This document shows, one piece after another, positions 40,482 to 49,985 of a DNA stretch of 64,000 nucleotides. This stretch comes from Pleomorphomonas oryzae DSM 16300 (GTDB lineage: Bacteria; Pseudomonadota; Alphaproteobacteria; Rhizobiales; Pleomorphomonadaceae). The position numbers and the translations under genes were made by a program. Location of the stretch: the NCBI RefSeq assembly GCF_000422965.1, contig NZ_AUHB01000011.1, forward strand, positions 62,001 through 126,000, given 5' to 3'. The stretch's first letter is position 1. Each line of letters begins with the position of its first letter. The notes beneath the pieces are model-generated. The model ran no database searches. It had not been told where the DNA came from and saw only the letters and a program-made list of their open reading frames with translations.

Positions 40482-41315
40482 TCAATTCTTGGGCGTGAAG
40501 TCTTCGAGCCGTAGCGGAACCGGCCTGTAACCGCCGATGTCCGCGATGTCGTAGTCACGCGCAAGGTCCGCGGCGATCAGAACGCGCCCCGACTTCTGCA
40601 TCCGCTCCGGATCTCGCCAAAGCGCCGCGATGACGTGGCCGATGAAGGCTGGCGATTCCGAGTTGGAGAGGTCGAAATACTGGGCGTTCTGCATCACCGC
40701 CTCGGTCCGCACCAGGCCCGGATAGAGCGACACGGCGGCGACGTTCGAGGACCTGAGATCGTGCGCAAAATCGGCCGCCATCTTGTCGGCGCCCGCCTTG
40801 GCGATGCCGTAGATCGCATTGCCCTCGTAGGTCTGGGCGGCCCAGAACGAGATGTTGACGATCAGCCCGCTCCGCGCGGCGACCATCATGGGAGCAAGGG
40901 CGCGCGAGGTGATGAAGGCCGCGCGCAACGCGGTGCCGATCATGGCTTCCCAGCGCCAGACGGGCTGTTCCCAGAAGGGGCGCGGCCAGGTAAACGCGCC
41001 GTCTTCCTCCATGCGCTCGTAGCCGGGCCAGGCATTGTTGACCAGGATGTCCAGCTGGCCGCCGGTCCGGATCGCCGCCGCCACGGCCTCGGTGTCGGCA
41101 TCGTCGCGATGGTCGCATTGATGAATGACCAGCGTTCCCGGCAGTTCAGCGGCTTCGGCCTCCAGCGATTGAAGCGACCCGATCCGCTCGGAGCCGGCCT
41201 CGAAGCGCGTCCGGCCGGTGACATGCACCACGGCGCCCTCTTCGAGCAATGCCAGCGCGATCCCGCGCCCGACACCGCGGCTTGCCCCGGTGACCAATGC
41301 GACGACGTCTTTCAT
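40482..41315 (-). CDS. short-chain dehydrogenase/reductase, DHRS1-like
   Basis: A 277-residue SDR: VALVTGASRGVGRGIALALL, DILVNNAWPGYERMEEDGAF, active-site serine in LIVNISFWAAQTYEGNAIYG and YxxxK as YGIAKAG, and a longer C-terminal part (YPGLVRTEAVMQNAQYFDLS). This DHRS1-like layout is typical of NADPH-dependent carbonyl reductases with unknown substrate. The ATG at 41315 is the family start. It is 10 bases downstream of the GH25 gene and may be co-transcribed with it. Confidence 0.88.
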   Translation of the reverse strand: MKDVVALVTGASRGVGRGIALALLEEGAVVHVTGRTRFEAGSERIGSLQSLEAEAAELPGTLVIHQCDHRDDADTEAVAAAIRTGGQLDILVNNAWPGYERMEEDGAFTWPRPFWEQPVWRWEAMIGTALRAAFITSRALAPMMVAARSGLIVNISFWAAQTYEGNAIYGIAKAGADKMAADFAHDLRSSNVAAVSLYPGLVRTEAVMQNAQYFDLSNSESPAFIGHVIAALWRDPERMQKSGRVLIAADLARDYDIADIGGYRPVPLRLEDFTPKN

Positions 41316-41325
41316 CCGGGTGGCG

Positions 41326-42132
41326 CTACCTTTCCGCCACCATGGCCGGGGCGACATTGCTGTCGGCGAGGAACTGCTGGAAGGCGGCTTCCGAGCCGTT
41401 GAAGACGTTGCGATCCGCCTTGCCGTTAATGCCGGCGACGCGGCCGGTCGATGTGTACTGCCAGAAGTGCCAGGGGCGGCTGCCGTAGCGCTCATGCGGC
41501 TCGGCGGCGGTGGAGCGCACCCACAGCGGATAGTTGGAGAAGGCGCCGTCAGCCAGCCGGTCCTGGTAGAAATCGATGGTGGTATAGATCACCGGTCGCT
41601 TGCCGTAATAGGCCTCGACGGCGTCGAGGAAGGCCTGCATGTCGGCATGCAGCGTGGCGGCCGGCGGGCGCTTGGTGCAGGTGGGCGAGGTGGGCGTCCA
41701 CTCGATGTCCAGCACCGGCGGCAGGGCGTTGGGGTCGCGCGGCACGTTCTGGATATACCAGGCAGCCTGCTCGGCGCCGGAGCGGCAGTGGTACCAGAAG
41801 TGATAGGCGCCGCGCAGCACGCCGGCCTGGGCCGCGCCGACATAGTTGTCGGCAAAGCGCTGGTCCACCCGGTCGCCGCCCTCGGTGGCCTTGATATAGG
41901 CGAAGCGGATGTTGTCGGCCTTCACCGCGTTCCAGTTCACCGCCTCCTGGAAATAGGAGACGTCGATGCCCTCGACGGCGGTCTTGGACGGCTGGCGAAT
42001 CTCGAAATCGGCGCCCTTGCGGGTGGCGGTGCGCACCGGTGCGTCGTCCATGCTGAGCGCCGAACAGCCGACGAGCAGGGCCGAGAGCGCCAGAACAGCC
42101 GAGCGGAAAGCAAACGAGCGGGACTTCACCAT
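41326..42132 (-). CDS. GH25-family lysozyme lipoprotein
   Basis: A 268-residue lipoprotein with signal AFRSAVLALSALLVGCS (lipobox LVGC). The GH25 muramidase domain includes VEGIDVSYFQEAVNWNAVKA with its first catalytic aspartate, FAYIKATEGG, AYHFWYHCRSGAEQAAWYI and the acidic pair LPPVLDIEWTP. It would cleave peptidoglycan from the outer membrane's inner face. The ATG at 42132 sets a normal signal length. No cell-wall partner gene is adjacent. Confidence 0.88.
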   Translation of the reverse strand: MVKSRSFAFRSAVLALSALLVGCSALSMDDAPVRTATRKGADFEIRQPSKTAVEGIDVSYFQEAVNWNAVKADNIRFAYIKATEGGDRVDQRFADNYVGAAQAGVLRGAYHFWYHCRSGAEQAAWYIQNVPRDPNALPPVLDIEWTPTSPTCTKRPPAATLHADMQAFLDAVEAYYGKRPVIYTTIDFYQDRLADGAFSNYPLWVRSTAAEPHERYGSRPWHFWQYTSTGRVAGINGKADRNVFNGSEAAFQQFLADSNVAPAMVAER

Positions 42133-42337
42133 CAACAAGCCTCTTGCGCGGGATCCGGCGCAGCGGCGCACGCTCCCTCGGCGCCCATCATCCCAGCACA
42201 TGGATAAGGATTTGTTAACCACGACGAGTGGGGGTGGGCAGAGCCGGCAAGATTGGACGGCATCGCCAGCTTTGTTGTGAGGGGAGGGCGTTTGTTCTAT
42301 ATTAGTTTCCCTAATACCAGATCGCAGAGCGGCTGAG

Positions 42338-42601
42338 ATGTCCCAGGCGATTTCGCAAGTGCTGACGACCGTGAACGCGCCCTATAGCGTGAAGGTGTCG
42401 GCACATGAACTCGCCGCCAAGCTTCAGGACCCGTCCAGCGCCACCAGTTTTGACGCCTCGGCCTTTGCGTTCTTCTCGGAAGTCAGCCCCAAACTTCAGA
42501 CCGAATTCTTGGAAGAGATGGGTGTGAACATGGCCGATGTCATCGCGGTGGCCACCTTGTTCTCTGCAGCGGCTGGCTACAAGTTGCCGCTGGCCGCCTG
42601 A
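42338..42601 (+). CDS. hypothetical small protein upstream of toxin-antitoxin pair
   Basis: An 87-residue helical protein (MSQAISQVLTTVNAPYSVKV...) with a hydrophobic C-terminal helix MADVIAVATLFSAAAGYKLP. The family is unknown. GCTGAG precedes the ATG, and a TATTAG-TTTCC-CTAATA palindrome at about 42298-42314 lies in its promoter. It may be independent of the toxin gene that begins 68 bases later, which has its own promoter. Confidence 0.6.
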   Translation: MSQAISQVLTTVNAPYSVKVSAHELAAKLQDPSSATSFDASAFAFFSEVSPKLQTEFLEEMGVNMADVIAVATLFSAAAGYKLPLAA

Positions 42602-42620
42602 AGCGGCTCCCCTGTAATCC

Positions 42621-42669
42621 GTAGTTCACATATCTTGACGCAGCTGGAACTGTGAACTACAGTTCACAC
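42621..42669 (+). promoter_or_regulatory. promoter/operator of the RelE-type toxin-antitoxin operon
   Basis: GTAGTTCACA (42621-42630) and TGTGAACTAC (42651-42660) form a perfect 10-base inverted repeat, 20 bases apart; AGTTCACAC follows. Between and over them lie -35 TTGACG (42635-42640), a 17-base spacer and -10 TACAGT (42658-42663). The predicted start falls at the toxin ATG (42670), giving a leaderless mRNA. Autorepression by the antitoxin is inferred. Confidence 0.7.
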
Positions 42670-42957
42670 ATGTTCGAAGTCCGCAAAACGGCCGTCTTTG
42701 CGAGTTGGCTCAAGTCTCTCAAGGACGTTCGCGCGCAGGCCCGCATCTTCATGCGGATCAACCGCCTTGAGGCTGGTCTGTTGGGAGACGTCAAGTTCTT
42801 CAACGGGATCGGCGAGCTTCGCATCGACTATGGCCCCGGATACCGGGTTTACTTCGTCCAGCGCGGAAACGAAATTGTCATCCTGCTTTGCGGTGGTGAC
42901 AAGAGTACGCAGAGCAAGGACATCAAGCAGGCCATCGACATGGCTAGGGAGCTCTGA
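42670..42957 (+). CDS. RelE/HigB-family toxin (addiction-module killer type)
   Basis: A 95-residue toxin: MFEVRKTAVFASWLKSLKDV, NRLEAGLLGDVKFFNGIGEL, RIDYGPGYRVYFVQRGNEIV, LLCGGDKSTQSKDIKQAIDM. This is the HigB/RelE subtype that cleaves mRNA on the ribosome. The ATG at 42670 has no ribosome site and coincides with the predicted transcription start. The toxin comes before its antitoxin, which begins immediately after the stop, as in HigBA. Confidence 0.9.
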   Translation: MFEVRKTAVFASWLKSLKDVRAQARIFMRINRLEAGLLGDVKFFNGIGELRIDYGPGYRVYFVQRGNEIVILLCGGDKSTQSKDIKQAIDMAREL

Positions 42958-43254
42958 ATGGGAGTCGAGACAACCAAATGGGACGCCGCCGAGTTCCTGA
43001 TCAGTGACGAGGCGATCGCCGCCTACCTCGAAGCCGCCTTCGAGGATGGCGATCCGAAAATGATCGCCGTTGCCCTGGGTGACATCGCCAAGGCCAAGGG
43101 CATGTCGGCCATTGCCAGGGAGGCCGGCGTGACCCGCGAGGCGCTCTACAAGTCGCTCAGCGACCGGGGCGATCCCAAGCTGTCGACACTGATCGGTGTG
43201 ATGAAGGCGCTTGGGCTGCGGTTCACGGTGACCAAGGCGGATGAGGCGGCCTGA
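42958..43254 (+). CDS. HigA-type antitoxin, HTH domain
   Basis: A 98-residue antitoxin: TTKWDAAEFLISDEAIAAYL, GDPKMIAVALGDIAKAKGMS and the helix-turn-helix AIAREAGVTREALYKSLSDR, then GDPKLSTLIGVMKALGLRFT. It should neutralise the upstream toxin and bind the palindromic operator at 42621. The start codon follows the toxin stop without a gap. A run of ten C residues lies just beyond the gene. Confidence 0.9.
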   Translation: MGVETTKWDAAEFLISDEAIAAYLEAAFEDGDPKMIAVALGDIAKAKGMSAIAREAGVTREALYKSLSDRGDPKLSTLIGVMKALGLRFTVTKADEAA

Positions 43255-43260
43255 CCTTCA

Positions 43261-43270
43261 CCCCCCCCCC
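43261..43270. repeat. C10 homopolymer between convergent genes
   Basis: Ten consecutive C residues lie directly between the antitoxin stop (43254) and the LysR stop (43271-43273). The tract is outside coding sequence, so slippage would not shift a frame. It may also be a sequencing-length uncertainty. Confidence 0.6.
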
Positions 43271-44167
43271 TCATCCCCTGTAGCGCAGCGCCTCGGCCAG
43301 GACGCGCAGGGCAGGGGAGGCTTGGCGGCGGCTCGGGTAGTAGAAGTGGTAGCCGGAAAAGGGCGTGCACCAGTCGTCCAGCACCTGGACGAGGCGACCG
43401 GCCTCGATCAGGGCGCGGGCGGTGTCTTCCATGACGAAGGCGAGGCCGAAGCCGTCGAGCGCCGCCTGCAGCCCCTGTGGCGTCGAGTTGAACACCAGTT
43501 GCCCCTCGCCGCGCACCTTCAATTCCTGTCCATCCTTCTCGAATTCCCAGGCATAGAGGCCGCCGTAGGTCGGCAGGCGGGTGTTGATGCAGCGGTGGGC
43601 GACGAGGTCGTGCGGGGTGGCCGGCGCCGGATGGCTGGCGAAATAGGCGGGCGATCCCACGACGATCAGCCGCAGCTCCGGCCCGATGCGCACGGCGATC
43701 ATGTCTTTCGCCAAGTGCTCGCCGAGGCGGATGCCGGCATCATAACGCTCGGCGACGATGTCGGTGAGGCCGTAGTCGACGATCACCTCGACGGTGATGT
43801 CGGGATAATCGGGCAGGACTTCCCTGAGCTTCGGCCAGAGGATGGTGGTGGCCGCATGTTCGCCGGTGGTGATGCGCACGGTGCCGGCCGGCTTGCCGCT
43901 GAGGGCTGTGACGGCAGCAAGCTCGCTGTCGATCTCGTCGAGCCGTGGGCCGATGGAGTTGAGCAGCCGCTCGCCGGCCTCGGTGGGCGCCACGGCGCGG
44001 GTGGTGCGCGTCAACAGGCGGATGCCGAGCCGCTCCTCAAGGCCGCGAATGGTGTGGCTCAGCGCCGATTGCGACACGCCGAGCTGAGCGGCGGCGCGGG
44101 TGAAGCTGCGTTCGCGGGCAACGGCGAGAAAGGCGACGAGGTCGGAGAGGATCGGCTGGCGCGGCAT
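43271..44167 (-). CDS. LysR-family transcriptional regulator of the oxidoreductase cluster
   Basis: A 298-residue LysR regulator: PILSDLVAFLAVARERSFTR, AAAQLGVSQSALSHTIRGLE as the HTH, and an effector domain from about residue 90 (PAGTVRITTGEHAATTILWP). It is similar in type to regulators placed next to alcohol dehydrogenase/aldo-keto reductase clusters. It is divergent from the ADH gene with a 245-base space that holds two CATGAG-N5-CTCATG boxes. Control of the genes at 44413-49075 is inferred from this arrangement. Confidence 0.9.
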   Translation of the reverse strand: MPRQPILSDLVAFLAVARERSFTRAAAQLGVSQSALSHTIRGLEERLGIRLLTRTTRAVAPTEAGERLLNSIGPRLDEIDSELAAVTALSGKPAGTVRITTGEHAATTILWPKLREVLPDYPDITVEVIVDYGLTDIVAERYDAGIRLGEHLAKDMIAVRIGPELRLIVVGSPAYFASHPAPATPHDLVAHRCINTRLPTYGGLYAWEFEKDGQELKVRGEGQLVFNSTPQGLQAALDGFGLAFVMEDTARALIEAGRLVQVLDDWCTPFSGYHFYYPSRRQASPALRVLAEALRYRG

Positions 44168-44168
44168 T

Positions 44169-44294
44169 CATGAGATCTCCTCATGTGTCTATGCGCGCTT
44201 GCCAGGGAGTCGGCAAGCCGGTGGCGAAGATGGATTGGCGAGAAAGGCATTTCCGGGCGGTGTCGCCGGGCCTCATTCATGAGCCATGCTCATG
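44169..44294. promoter_or_regulatory. two matching LysR boxes in the divergent region
   Basis: CATGAG-ATCTC-CTCATG (44169-44185) next to the LysR start and CATGAG-CCATG-CTCATG (44278-44294) share identical 6-base arms and 5-base spacers, 109 bases apart. The second extends to TCATGAG/CTCATGA, and both fit the T-N11-A LysR pattern. The near copy could serve autoregulation and the far copy activation of the ADH gene. Confidence 0.65.
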
Positions 44295-44412
44295 ACGGCA
44301 TGCCGTTTGGCATGGCTAATCGCGGGGGATGCCGGCTGATAGGGTCCGTTCATGCCGAAGCCACGCTGCTTCCGGCGACGCGACAGGTCGCGTTCCCTAT
44401 TCCGGAGATATC

Positions 44413-45465
44413 ATGCCCCTCAACGTGCTCGGCTACGCCGCCCGCTCGGCGACGACGCCTCTCGCCCCCTTCCGCTTCGAGCGCCGCGACCCGCGTCCCG
44501 ATGACGTGACGCTGGAGGTGCTCTACTGCGGCGTCTGCCATTCCGACTTGCACAACGCGCGCAACGACTGGGGCTTTTCCAGCTACCCGGTGGTGCCGGG
44601 CCACGAGATCATCGGCCGCATCACGGCGGTGGGCAGCAACGTCACCAAATTCAAGGTCGGCGACACCGTTGGCGTCGGCTGCATGGTGGATAGCTGCTTT
44701 GGCTGCGACCCCTGCGAGAACGGCGAGGAGCAGTATTGCCCGCACTGCGTCTACACCTACGGCCACGTCGACCCGAAGGATGGCCGCGTCACCTACGGCG
44801 GCTATTCCGAGCGCATGGTGGTGACCGAGCGTTTCGTGCTGAAGGTGCCCGACGGGCTCGACCTCGCCGGCGCCGCGCCGCTTCTTTGCGCCGGCATCAC
44901 CACGTGGTCGCCGCTCCGCCACTGGAACGTCGGCAAGGATAGCAAGGTGGCCGTCGTCGTCCTCGGCGGCCTCGGCCACATGGCGCTGAAGTTTGCCAAG
45001 GCTTTGGGCGCCGACGTCACGCTGTTCACCCGCTCGCCCGGCAAGGAAGCCGATGCCCGCCGCCTCGGCGCCGACCATATCGTGCTCTCCACCGATGTGG
45101 GCGAGATGGCGGCGGTGGAAGGGCGCTTCGACCTGATCGTCGATACCGTTCCCTACGTACACGACGTCAATCCCTACATACCTTCGCTCGCCGTCTCCGG
45201 CACGCTGGTGCTGGTGGGCTATCTCGGACCGCTAGAGCCGGCGCTCAACTCGGCGCCGCTGGTCATGCGCCGCAAGGCGGTGGCCGGCTCGCTGATCGGC
45301 GGCATCCGCGAAACGCAGGAGATGCTGGATTTCTGCGCCGAGCACGGCATCGTCGCCGACATCGAGACCATCCGCATGGACGAGATCAACTACGCCTACG
45401 AGCGCATGCTGAAGAGCGACGTCAAGTATCGGTTCGTCATCGACATGTCGACACTCTCCACCTGA
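44413..45465 (+). CDS. zinc-dependent alcohol dehydrogenase (YahK/AdhC-like)
   Basis: A 350-residue medium-chain dehydrogenase of the cinnamyl-alcohol/YahK type. Catalytic zinc ligands are in VLYCGVCHSDLHNARNDWGF and VVPGHEIIGRITAVGSNVTK; structural zinc cysteines in CMVDSCFGCDPCENGEEQYC; the NADP loop is VAVVVLGGLGHMALKFAKAL. It should reduce a broad range of aldehydes with NADPH. GGAGATATC precedes the ATG at 44413. It is the first gene downstream of the LysR boxes. Confidence 0.93.
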   Translation: MPLNVLGYAARSATTPLAPFRFERRDPRPDDVTLEVLYCGVCHSDLHNARNDWGFSSYPVVPGHEIIGRITAVGSNVTKFKVGDTVGVGCMVDSCFGCDPCENGEEQYCPHCVYTYGHVDPKDGRVTYGGYSERMVVTERFVLKVPDGLDLAGAAPLLCAGITTWSPLRHWNVGKDSKVAVVVLGGLGHMALKFAKALGADVTLFTRSPGKEADARRLGADHIVLSTDVGEMAAVEGRFDLIVDTVPYVHDVNPYIPSLAVSGTLVLVGYLGPLEPALNSAPLVMRRKAVAGSLIGGIRETQEMLDFCAEHGIVADIETIRMDEINYAYERMLKSDVKYRFVIDMSTLST

Positions 45466-45527
45466 CTTGAAACTCACCTGGGGCGGGCAACTGACCCCAG
45501 GCTATGTATCTGTTTCATATATATAAT

Positions 45528-45692
45528 ACTGTCATCCTCCGCGAAGGCGGGGGACCTCGGGCCGAAAGGGGCGAGCGGAAGATATAGGGCGACTCGTTGC
45601 TTTGCGGGCTCGGGTGTTGGTGAGGGCGGATGATATTCGCCGTCCGCCCCATCCTGCCTGAGGTCCTCTGCCTTCGCAGAGGATGACATGTA
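45528..45692. repeat. two separated REPIN arms in outward order
   Basis: A right-type arm CTGTCATCCTCCGCGAAGGC GGGGGACCTC (45529-45558), preceded by the family's AT-rich spacer, and a left-type arm CTGCCTGAGGTCCTCTGCCT TCGCAGAGGATGACA (45654-45688), followed by an AT-rich piece, lie 95 bases apart. Each lacks its partner, as if two elements had lost halves. They occupy most of the 315-base stretch 45466-45780. Confidence 0.65.
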
Positions 45693-45780
45693 AATTATGT
45701 ATATAAAACAATCTGATAGCTTATCGCTGGGGCCGGGCAAAGCCTGCGGCAGGCAGCTACAGCCCCTTCAAGGACAATCA

Positions 45781-46365
45781 ATGACCAAGGTTCTGATCCT
45801 CGGCGCCAACGGTCAGTTGGCCCGCCATACGACAAAGGCTTTCCTCGAAACCACTGGGGCACGGTTGACGTTGTACCTGCGCCGGGCGGAGCGGCTCGCC
45901 AACCCCGATCCGGCACGCGTTGCCATCGTCGACGGCGACGTGCTCGACCGGGAAAAGCTTGAAACGGCGATGGCCGGGCAGGATGTCGTCTATGCCAACC
46001 TGGCCGGTGACATGGCGCGGCAGGCGCGGGTGATCGTCGATGCCATGCAGGGCACCGGCCTCAAGCGGCTGATCTTCATCAGCTCGATGGGCATCTATGG
46101 CGAGGTGCCCGGCGAGCGTTATCGCAGCGTGCTCGATCCCTATCGCGACGCCGCGCTGACCATCGAAGCGTCGAACCTCGACTACACGATCCTGCGGCCC
46201 GGCTGGTTCACCCGCGATCCGGCCATTCGCTATCGGCTGACGCAGAAGGGCGAGCCGTTCCGCGGCCACGACATTTCGCTCGCCGGCCTCTCCGACCTGA
46301 TCGTCAAGCTGGCGACGACACCTGACTTCCACATCCGCGAAAGCCTCGGCGTCAGCGACGCCTGA
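45781..46365 (+). CDS. NAD(P)-binding SDR-like protein (NmrA/YbjT type)
   Basis: A 194-residue atypical [23 protein letters not shown] as the dinucleotide loop, [40 protein letters not shown] and the family's [12 protein letters not shown]. Such proteins bind NAD(P)H and may reduce quinones or sense redox state. It begins a three-gene run with cupin and aldo/keto reductase genes spaced by about 12 bases, so it is an operon head. Confidence 0.9.
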   Translation: MTKVLILGANGQLARHTTKAFLETTGARLTLYLRRAERLANPDPARVAIVDGDVLDREKLETAMAGQDVVYANLAGDMARQARVIVDAMQGTGLKRLIFISSMGIYGEVPGERYRSVLDPYRDAALTIEASNLDYTILRPGWFTRDPAIRYRLTQKGEPFRGHDISLAGLSDLIVKLATTPDFHIRESLGVSDA

Positions 46366-46376
46366 AAGGAAATCCC

Positions 46377-46778
46377 ATGCAGATCATCCGCACCGGCACG
46401 CGCCCGTCGATGAAAGGCCCGGCCGACTGGTTCACCGGCTCCGTCCGCATCGATCCGCTCTATCCGGCCGCCGCGCCGGCCCGGGCGGCCGGCAACACCG
46501 TCACCTTCGAGCCGGGCGCGCGCACCGCCTGGCACACCCATCCCTTGGGTCAGGTGCTGATCGTCACCGCCGGTCTTGGCCGCGTCCAGTGGCTCGGCGG
46601 GCCGATCGAGGAGATCCACCCCGGCGACGTCGTCTGGTTCGAGCCGGGCGAGAAGCATTGGCACGGCGCCGCGCCGGACACCGCCATGACCCACATCGCC
46701 ATTCAGGAAGAGCTCGATGGCAAGGCCGTCGACTGGATGGAGCAGGTCAGCGACGACCAATATGCAGCCAAGGGCTGA
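46377..46778 (+). CDS. cupin domain protein
   Basis: A 133-residue single-cupin protein: [20 protein letters not shown] with motif-1 histidines, and [20 protein letters not shown] and [10 protein letters not shown] as motif 2. This subtype is common with aldo/keto reductase genes and may act as a small quinone or carboxymuconolactone-type enzyme; the reaction is unknown. It starts 11 bases after the NAD-binding gene, with AAAGGAAATCCC as ribosome site. Confidence 0.9.
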   Translation: MQIIRTGTRPSMKGPADWFTGSVRIDPLYPAAAPARAAGNTVTFEPGARTAWHTHPLGQVLIVTAGLGRVQWLGGPIEEIHPGDVVWFEPGEKHWHGAAPDTAMTHIAIQEELDGKAVDWMEQVSDDQYAAKG

Positions 46779-47771
<993 letters not shown>

Positions 47772-47796
47772 CGCCGCGCATTCGGCTTTGACATCG

Positions 47797-47833
47797 CCCC
47801 ACCGCCTCGACCCGGCGGTGGGGCCTGCCTTTT
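47797..47833 (+). terminator. intrinsic terminator after the aldo/keto reductase
   Basis: CCCCACCGCC (47797-47806) pairs perfectly with GGCGGTGGGG (47814-47823) across a 7-base loop, followed by CCTGCCTTTT. The T-tract is short and a few bases late, so termination is probably partial, allowing some read-through into the MFS gene. Confidence 0.7.
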
Positions 47834-47863
47834 CGGCCTATCCAAAAATGACAGGATCATCCC

Positions 47864-49075
47864 ATGCCCGATTTCGGCGAGCCCGAAACCGCCGGACGGC
47901 GCACGCGCGCCGCCGACATCCTGTTGCTCGTGGTGCTCGGCGCGCTGATGGCCTTCGCCTCGATCTCGACCGACACCTATTTGCCGGCCTTCCCAGTGAT
48001 CGCCGCCGATTTCGGCGTCACCGAGGGCCGCATCCAGCTGACCATTTCGAGCTATCTCATCGGCTTCAGCCTGGGCCAGCTCGTCTGGGGACCGATCAGC
48101 GACCGCGTTGGCCGGCGCGGGCCGATCATCTGGGGACTGGGACTGTTCATGGCCGTCTCCATCGGCTGCGCCCTGTCGGACAGCGCCGAGGCGCTGATCC
48201 TGTGGCGGCTCATGCAGGCGCTCGGCGCCTCGGCCGGGCCGGTGCTGGCGCGTGCCATGGTGCGCGACCTCTACGCCCGCGAGCGGGCGGCGGAGATGCT
48301 GTCGACGCTGATGCTGATCATGGCGGTGGCGCCGCTCATTGGCCCCATCGTCGGCGGCCAGATCCTGCTGGTCGGCAGCTGGCGGGCGATCTTCTGGTGC
48401 CTGACCGCCGTCGGCGCCCTGTCGGTGGCGGGCGTCATCCTGATCGACGAAACGCTGCCGGATGACCGGCGCGGTGGGGGGCGGCTCGCCGGCGTCTGGA
48501 AGAGCTACGGGCGCGTGCTGGCCGACCGGCGGCTCATCGTTTATGCGGCGAGCGGCGGCTTCTATTATGGTGGCGCCTTCGCCTATATCGCCGGCACACC
48601 CTTCGCCTATATCGACTACTACAAGGTGCCGGCCGCCGCTTACGGCCTGTTGTTCGCCGTCAACGTCATCGGGCTGATGGCCGCCAATTTCGCCAATGCG
48701 CGGATGGTGGCAAGGCTTGGGTCCGACCGCATTCTGCGCTTCGGGGCGGCGGTGGCGGCACTGTCGGGTGTGACGCTGGCGATCGATGCATGGTTGGGTC
48801 TCGGTGGCCTCTGGGGCCTTACCATTCCCCTGTTCTTCTATTTCTCGGCCTCCGGCCTGATCGTCGCCAATTCGGTGGCCGGTGCGCTCGCGGCCTTCCC
48901 GCGCGAGGCGGGTGCCGCGTCGGCGGTGCTGGGAGCGGTGCACTACGGCGCCGGCATCTTCAGCGCCACGCTGCTCGGCTGGATCTCGGATGGCACGCCC
49001 TGGCCGATGGGAGTGGTGATCGGCGCCGGCGGTGTGCTGAGCCTGGTGGCGAGTCTGATGATGAGAAAGGCCTGA
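47864..49075 (+). CDS. Bcr/CflA-type drug resistance MFS transporter
   Basis: A 403-residue 12-helix major facilitator of the DHA1 Bcr/CflA group: DTYLPAFPVIAADFGVTEGR, GFSLGQLVWGPISDRVGRRG (motif A), RLMQALGASAGPVLARAMVR, and APLIGPIVGGQILLVGSWRA (motif C). Members export bicyclomycin, chloramphenicol or similar compounds. It is at the end of the LysR-linked cluster, behind a partial terminator. The real substrate is unknown. Confidence 0.92.
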   Translation: MPDFGEPETAGRRTRAADILLLVVLGALMAFASISTDTYLPAFPVIAADFGVTEGRIQLTISSYLIGFSLGQLVWGPISDRVGRRGPIIWGLGLFMAVSIGCALSDSAEALILWRLMQALGASAGPVLARAMVRDLYARERAAEMLSTLMLIMAVAPLIGPIVGGQILLVGSWRAIFWCLTAVGALSVAGVILIDETLPDDRRGGGRLAGVWKSYGRVLADRRLIVYAASGGFYYGGAFAYIAGTPFAYIDYYKVPAAAYGLLFAVNVIGLMAANFANARMVARLGSDRILRFGAAVAALSGVTLAIDAWLGLGGLWGLTIPLFFYFSASGLIVANSVAGALAAFPREAGAASAVLGAVHYGAGIFSATLLGWISDGTPWPMGVVIGAGGVLSLVASLMMRKA

Positions 49076-49078
49076 GCC

Positions 49079-49984
49079 TCACCCCTTGAACCTGCGGATG
49101 GTCGCCCGGAACAGCGCCCGGTCGGCGCGCGAGAAATAGAGCCAGGTATGGCCGCCGCCGAACACGATCGACGCGGCGAAGGCGATGTCGATGTCCATGC
49201 GATCGGGCGAGGGCGGAGGGACGATCAGCGGCTCGATGCAGCGGTCGACCACCCTGCGATATTCGGCATCGAAGGCGATCCAGCCGATCCGCCAGCGCGC
49301 GTCCTGGGTGGCGCCGTTGTAGAACATCACCGGCTGATCCTTGTCGTTGGTGAGCAGCGGGCCGGTCGACAGATGGAAATTGTCCCAGGCGCCCTCGCGC
49401 GGAGCGAAGGGCTGGCGTTCGTGCTCCCAGGGACCGGCGACGTCTTTCCCGATCGCCAGGCCGATCAGCGAGGCGCCGCCCGCGGCATATTCGTAGAACA
49501 TCCGCCAGCCGCCGGCCTTGGTGCGATCGACCGTGGCTTCCTTGACGTTGCCCTCGGACGGGGTCGACGCCATCGCCACCCCCTTCTTTTGAAGCTGCTC
49601 GATGCTGGGGCCGGCGGCATAGAGCATCTCGCCATGGCGGCGATCGGCGGCGACGCCGGTGTAATAGACGACATAGCCGCCGCCCTGCAGCTGAACCACC
49701 GTCGGGTCCTCGCAGCCGCCGGCATCCTCCGGCTCGGGGCCGGGCGCGATCGCCGGCTTGTCGGTGGCAGTGAAGGTCAGCCCATCCTTGCTGGTGGCAT
49801 ACCAGATGGTGCCGGTGTCGCCTTCCTCGCCGAGGCGGGGCACGGCGCGCACCATCATCTGGTATTCGTGATCCTGCGGCCCCTTCCACACATAGGGGCT
49901 CATCAGGTCGCGGTGCGCGAGCGGGTTGGGGCCGCGCATCACCACCGGCTCGATCTTCTCGACGTTGAAATCGATCTGAACCAT
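49079..49984 (-). CDS. GH43/GH130-like beta-propeller glycosidase
   Basis: A 301-residue protein with five-bladed-propeller signatures: MRGPNPLAHRDLMSPYVWKG, TIWYATSKDGLTFTATDKPA, GGCEDPTVVQLQGGGYVVYY (the EDPT of GH130/GH43 relatives) and TGPLLTNDKDQPVMFYNGAT. It may be a mannoside phosphorylase or hydrolase. No signal peptide is seen, so it is cytoplasmic. It is followed on the same strand by no other gene, and its start is one base from the SDR stop, so the two are coupled. Confidence 0.78.
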   Translation of the reverse strand: MVQIDFNVEKIEPVVMRGPNPLAHRDLMSPYVWKGPQDHEYQMMVRAVPRLGEEGDTGTIWYATSKDGLTFTATDKPAIAPGPEPEDAGGCEDPTVVQLQGGGYVVYYTGVAADRRHGEMLYAAGPSIEQLQKKGVAMASTPSEGNVKEATVDRTKAGGWRMFYEYAAGGASLIGLAIGKDVAGPWEHERQPFAPREGAWDNFHLSTGPLLTNDKDQPVMFYNGATQDARWRIGWIAFDAEYRRVVDRCIEPLIVPPPSPDRMDIDIAFAASIVFGGGHTWLYFSRADRALFRATIRRFKG

Positions 49985-49985
49985 G

